A stretch of DNA of 27,248 nucleotides. Origin: UBA5359 sp002410925 [NCBI: bacterium UBP13_UBA5359]. GTDB taxonomy: Bacteria; UBP13; UBA5359. The DNA is taken from the NCBI GenBank assembly GCA_002410925.1, contig DHPR01000026.1, positions 1-27,248 on the forward strand. Direction: 5' to 3'. Positions within the stretch are counted from its first letter, which is position 1. Each line of letters starts with the position of its first letter. This document shows positions 24,998 through 27,248 of the stretch, piece after piece. The notes under the pieces are model-generated. The model was not told the origin of the DNA and searched no databases. It saw only the letters and a program-made list of their open reading frames with translations. The position numbers were made by a program, and so were the translations under genes.

Positions 24998-25843
24998 TTA
25001 AAAAGTGGTCTTCAAGGCAGCTTCGAAACCGGTACCAAGAATTGGTCCGTTAACGAACATAGCACGCAGATTAGCGTTATCGTTAATTTTGTAAGAAAAG
25101 CCGACTTTATTGCTATCATACGAAGTTCCGTCGTAATCAGCATTATAATAGTTGACAAAGAAGGTGGTCTTGTCGCTATAGGCATACTCGCCACCCAGGA
25201 AGAAATCCTTCTCCTTAAAGTTACCGTAGTCATTGGCAAAGAGATACTCCGCCTTCAGGCCGAAAGGCCCGATGCCGGTGCTGGCATCCACACCGAAGAT
25301 ATCGATTTCATCAGCAACATGAAAGGCAGTTGCCCCTACTCTGGCCAGGCGCATATCGGTATTGAGCTTCAGGCTCAAAGCATTATCAGCGCTGAGATCA
25401 TTATCGCTGGTATAGGATAGATTGTAATCAAAAGCCCCTATCTTGCCCAGCACAGCAGCGCCGGTGCCATAGGTGTTTATGAACTCATTGAGTCCGATAG
25501 GCAGCCAGAACTGGCCGGCTCTTACCTCATTGATTACTCCGGCATTCGGCAAATAGGAACCGAAAACCTGATCAGCCGCCTGGAAAGTAACGTCGTAGGT
25601 ATAGGTGAATCCCAGATTGTTACCGACCTTGCCATTCAGATTGACAAAGGAATACTCTGTAGGATGGGTTCCCCACCAAGCAGTAGTAGTAAAGGGTGAG
25701 TAGGTTTCAAAGGAATTGCTTCCTCCGGAAGGTGCCGCAAAGACTCCCCAGAATTCACCGTTAAAGGTAACGTCTACGTTCTGAGCCATGGCGGGCACTG
25801 CAAAGAGAGCCACCAGAGCTATGGCTAATACTATTCTTTTCAT
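24998..25843 (-). CDS. Outer-membrane beta-barrel (porin-like) protein 1
   Basis: The 281-residue product has a classic signal peptide (MKRIVLAIALVALFAVPAMA, cleaved before Q21) and a mature part of alternating strands rich in Tyr, Phe, Asn, Gly and Asp. It ends in TTF, the C-terminal phenylalanine signal recognised by the BAM machinery. No SLH domain or named porin family could be assigned. Length and strand density suggest a barrel of about 12-16 strands. ATG 25843 has AAGGAGG six bases upstream, but that site lies within a hairpin in the leader. The paralogue upstream shares the leader and signal peptide but little of the barrel. Its substrate is unknown. Confidence 0.85.
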   Translation of the reverse strand: MKRIVLAIALVALFAVPAMAQNVDVTFNGEFWGVFAAPSGGSNSFETYSPFTTTAWWGTHPTEYSFVNLNGKVGNNLGFTYTYDVTFQAADQVFGSYLPNAGVINEVRAGQFWLPIGLNEFINTYGTGAAVLGKIGAFDYNLSYTSDNDLSADNALSLKLNTDMRLARVGATAFHVADEIDIFGVDASTGIGPFGLKAEYLFANDYGNFKEKDFFLGGEYAYSDKTTFFVNYYNADYDGTSYDSNKVGFSYKINDNANLRAMFVNGPILGTGFEAALKTTF

Positions 25844-25898
25844 TATTTTCCTCCTTGGTCTTTCTTTTATTTTGGACCAACAAGGAAGAGATCTTCAT
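25761..25898 (-). CDS. Candidate upstream ORF overlapping porin gene 1
   Basis: ATG 25898 has AAGGA seven bases upstream and opens 45 codons that run through the leader hairpin and overlap the first 83 bases of the porin gene in another frame, ending at TAA 25761-25763. The peptide is basic and hydrophilic early on (KRKTKEEN). It need not be functional as a protein; its translation would melt the hairpin that hides the porin ribosome binding site. The overlap with a conserved signal-peptide sequence means the open frame past codon 19 could be a by-product. Confidence 0.35.
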   Translation of the reverse strand: MKISSLLVQNKRKTKEENNEKNSISHSSGGSLCSARHGSERRRYL

Positions 25899-25937
25899 GC
25901 GAGTATCCTTGTTCCCTCGCCTTTCCTTATCCTTCCC
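25844..25937 (-). repeat. 94-base porin leader, copy 1 (identical to 27155-27248)
   Basis: These bases directly upstream of porin gene 1 are identical to those upstream of porin gene 2 as far as the window reaches, so the repeat may be longer. The identity continues at high level through the signal-peptide codons and is then lost. The shared unit therefore comprises leader, ribosome binding site and signal peptide. Confidence 0.95.
25848..25920 (-). promoter_or_regulatory. Leader with SD-sequestering hairpin and alternative pairing, copy 1
   Basis: In the transcript TTCCTTGTTGGTC (25887 to 25875) can pair with GACCAAGGAGGAA (25860 to 25848) over 13 positions with one G-G mismatch and one G-T pair, around a 14-base A-rich loop. 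The GGAGG of the porin start is entirely inside this stem. Upstream, AACAAGGA (25913 to 25906) is an exact complement of TCCTTGTT (25886 to 25879), the hiding arm, so a competing structure would free the ribosome site. A small stem GCGAG/CTCGC (25899-25920) encloses the upstream segment. This layout fits an RNA thermometer or a ligand- or translation-controlled switch. Confidence 0.5.
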
Positions 25938-26062
25938 CCATAGGTCCCTCTATTCACCATCTTTGCATCCGTGCCGGGCATCCAAGGATTTTCACCTCCC
26001 TTCCTCGCCCCACAGATTACGAATGGTAAATACCTTAACTATCCTTTTAGCATATTTTGACT

Positions 26063-26092
26063 ATTATAGCAAGTGCTTGGATGCTGAGGCAA
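26063..26092 (-). promoter_or_regulatory. Promoter candidate for porin gene 1
   Basis: On the minus strand TTGCCT (26087-26092) and TATAAT (26063-26068) are 18 bases apart. Transcription would start near 26056 and give a leader of about 210 bases. The corresponding region of porin gene 2 lies beyond the window, so it cannot be compared. Apart from the leader copy (25844-25937), 25938-26062 shows nothing recognisable. Confidence 0.5.
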
Positions 26093-26125
26093 GTTGTTTG
26101 GGATGTAAGTCCGGTTGCAAGTTTA

Positions 26126-26204
26126 GGAGTCAGGAGACGGGAGTCAGGAGGGTTGAGGTCGGTTGTTCAGTATATAAGCTCGTTTGCAGGCTCAGGAGTC
26201 AGGA
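26126..26204. repeat. GGAGTCAGGA-type short repeats between the porin genes
   Basis: GGAGTCAGGAG occurs at 26126-26136, again from 26140 and as GGAGTCAGGA at 26195-26204. A larger similar block (GTTGCAAGTTTAGGAGTCAGG and GTTTGCAGGCTCAGGAGTCAGG) is present twice about 69 bases apart. The sequence is intergenic, just beyond the terminator of porin gene 2 and upstream of the porin 1 promoter. Confidence 0.6.
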
Positions 26205-26205
26205 C

Positions 26206-26237
26206 AAAGAGGCTCCGCCGGTTGGCGGAGCCTCTTT
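26206..26237 (-). terminator. Intrinsic terminator of the second porin gene
   Basis: A perfect 14-bp stem (AAAGAGGCTCCGCC / GGCGGAGCCTCTTT) with a 4-base loop begins 23 bases after the stop of the gene at 26261-27154. The A- and T-rich stem ends make it able to act on both strands; on the minus strand the T-run is only three bases long. Confidence 0.8.
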
Positions 26238-26260
26238 ACAGCCTTCCTATAGCCCTTATC

Positions 26261-27154
26261 TTAGAAGCTGACCCGCAGTTGTGCCTCCAGGCCGTCTCCT
26301 GTCCAGATGTCATCCTTATCGCTGATATTCTCTACGCGAATCTTGGCATTGTCGCTAAGAGCATAATCAGCGCCAAAGGCAAAGGCATTGAGGGAATCAA
26401 TACCGTCATCCAGCAGATAATATTTGGCGAAGACCGACAGCGGTCCGGTTACCGGAACATTAGCGCCTACAAAACCGAGCTTTACATCATAACCGGTTTC
26501 CTGCAGGACAACATACTCGGCGGTTACACCAACGATGCCGGCATCAAAAGCGGCATTCAGACCCCAGGCGTTGAGATCTTTCCCTTTAGCATAGGAGAGG
26601 CCGGCGTTGACCGCGCCCAGGTCGGAAGAGACCTTGGCCCATACAGGCTTCTCACCCGTGTCCAAAAATGAAGGCCATCCCAGAGAATCCTCTTCATTGG
26701 TTACGGCCAGATTGTAGTTGATCGGTGCAAAGCTGCCGGAGAGCATAACGCCGGCGCCGGTGGCAGATACAGGAAAAATTCCCTTGTGATATCCCAGCCA
26801 CTGCTGAGCGGCAAAGGGGAAGGTGAACTCACCCACTCTGATCTCGCTGAGAGCAGGAGCCACGTTCAGCAGGCTGACATATGCCTCGCGGGTATACGGA
26901 GCATCATCAATGAAATCGTCCAAGCCCACCCTGTAGGTGAAGGCCAGATTATCTCCGACTTTGGCGGTCATACTCAGATTGGAATACTCTCTGTCGAGAA
27001 TGGAATAGAGTCCGAATTGCTCGTCGGCAGGAAAACCATCCCCGCTGAAATATGTTCCGATCAGATCGCCGTTAAAGGTGACCTCTACGTTCTGAGCCAT
27101 GGCGGGCACTGCAAAGAGGACCACCAAAGCTATGGCCAATACTATTCTTTTCAT
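26261..27154 (-). CDS. Outer-membrane beta-barrel (porin-like) protein 2
   Basis: The 297-residue product begins with a signal peptide differing from that of porin 1 by one residue (MKRIVLAIALVVLFAVPAMA, cleaved before Q21) and ends in LRVSF, again a C-terminal phenylalanine. The mature chain has repeated amphipathic strands (for example VNAGLSYAKG, VGVTAEYVVL, LSVFAKYYLL) spaced as in beta-barrels. After about residue 30 it aligns poorly with porin 1, although the strand layout is similar, so the two are diverged or recombined paralogues. ATG 27154 has the same AAGGAGG and hairpin leader. No specific porin family is assigned. Confidence 0.85.
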   Translation of the reverse strand: MKRIVLAIALVVLFAVPAMAQNVEVTFNGDLIGTYFSGDGFPADEQFGLYSILDREYSNLSMTAKVGDNLAFTYRVGLDDFIDDAPYTREAYVSLLNVAPALSEIRVGEFTFPFAAQQWLGYHKGIFPVSATGAGVMLSGSFAPINYNLAVTNEEDSLGWPSFLDTGEKPVWAKVSSDLGAVNAGLSYAKGKDLNAWGLNAAFDAGIVGVTAEYVVLQETGYDVKLGFVGANVPVTGPLSVFAKYYLLDDGIDSLNAFAFGADYALSDNAKIRVENISDKDDIWTGDGLEAQLRVSF

Positions 27155-27209
27155 TATTTTCCTCCTTGGTCTTTCTTTTATTTTGGACCAACAAGGAAGA
27201 GATCTTCAT
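27072..27209 (-). CDS. Candidate upstream ORF overlapping porin gene 2
   Basis: The equivalent of the upstream ORF of porin gene 1 is present here at the same offset (1311 bases). It has the same ATG with AAGGA seven bases upstream and the same 45-codon length, ending in TAA at 27072-27074. The first 24 codons are identical, and a few later codons differ without introducing a stop. Confidence 0.35.
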   Translation of the reverse strand: MKISSLLVQNKRKTKEENNEKNSIGHSFGGPLCSARHGSERRGHL

Positions 27210-27248
27210 GCGAGTATCCTTGTTCCCTCGCCTTTCCTTATCCTTCCC
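27155..27248 (-). repeat. 94-base porin leader, copy 2, cut by the window end
   Basis: This is identical to 25844-25937. The SD-hiding hairpin is at 27159-27198 and the alternative-pairing segment at 27217-27224. The copy may continue beyond the window, where a promoter or another porin gene could be found. Confidence 0.95.

Noticed and set aside
26057-26671. 204-codon plus-strand frame across the porin spacer
   Set aside because: It crosses a perfect terminator hairpin and short repeats and is antisense to porin gene 2; it is chance read-through.
1-27248. tRNA or rRNA genes
   Set aside because: No cloverleaf with a TTCGA/CCA-like end and no rRNA-like conserved stretch was recognised on either strand.

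Overview
The window is 27.2 kb of bacterial chromosome in which every well supported gene lies on the minus strand, so it reads biologically from right to left. Outer-membrane beta-barrel proteins ending in phenylalanine, a complete FtsE-FtsX-EnvC-like/CtpA envelope cluster and a divergent polysaccharide deacetylase indicate a diderm (two-membrane) cell. A CsaB-type pyruvyltransferase paired with a DUF5693-like membrane protein is a combination I associate with Firmicutes and related Terrabacteria. An uncultured diderm with Terrabacteria-like wall chemistry fits best, but there is no rRNA or ribosomal protein gene here to settle it.

Right end (24.9-27.2 kb): two consecutive beta-barrel porin-like genes share an identical 94-base leader and nearly identical signal-peptide DNA, while their mature parts are unrelated by eye. 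The leader can hide the ribosome binding site in a 13-position hairpin, has an upstream segment that can pair with the hiding strand instead, and carries an overlapping 45-codon upstream ORF. Each porin gene has its own intrinsic terminator.

18.6-24.9 kb: a DUF5693-like protein and csaB (overlapping stop/start, probably S-layer polymer pyruvylation), then a secreted subtilisin-family protease followed 7 bases later by a 44-residue micro-lipoprotein.

13.6-18.6 kb: ftsE, ftsX, an EnvC-like M23 peptidase with intact zinc ligands, ctpA and a divergent polysaccharide deacetylase form a tight operon for regulated peptidoglycan cleavage at division.

9.2-13.5 kb: recD2 (helicase) and a gcvT-lplA pair (glycine cleavage T protein and a lipoate ligase catalytic domain).

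0.3-8.8 kb: a complete type I-B CRISPR-Cas operon in the order cas6-cas8b-cas7-cas5-cas3-cas4-cas1-cas2, with a good sigma-70-like promoter before cas6. No CRISPR array lies inside the window; only a single 40-base dyad sits about 100 bases beyond cas2, where a leader or first repeat would be expected.

The least expected structure is a pair of dispersed intergenic elements (13521-13585 and 21762-21825). They share two interlocked inverted repeats (order a-b-a'-b') with the same spacing and matched changes in both arms. In-frame insertions of short dispersed repeats are also visible in recD2 and the DUF5693-like gene. Many start codons are TTG or GTG; starts were chosen from ribosome binding sites.
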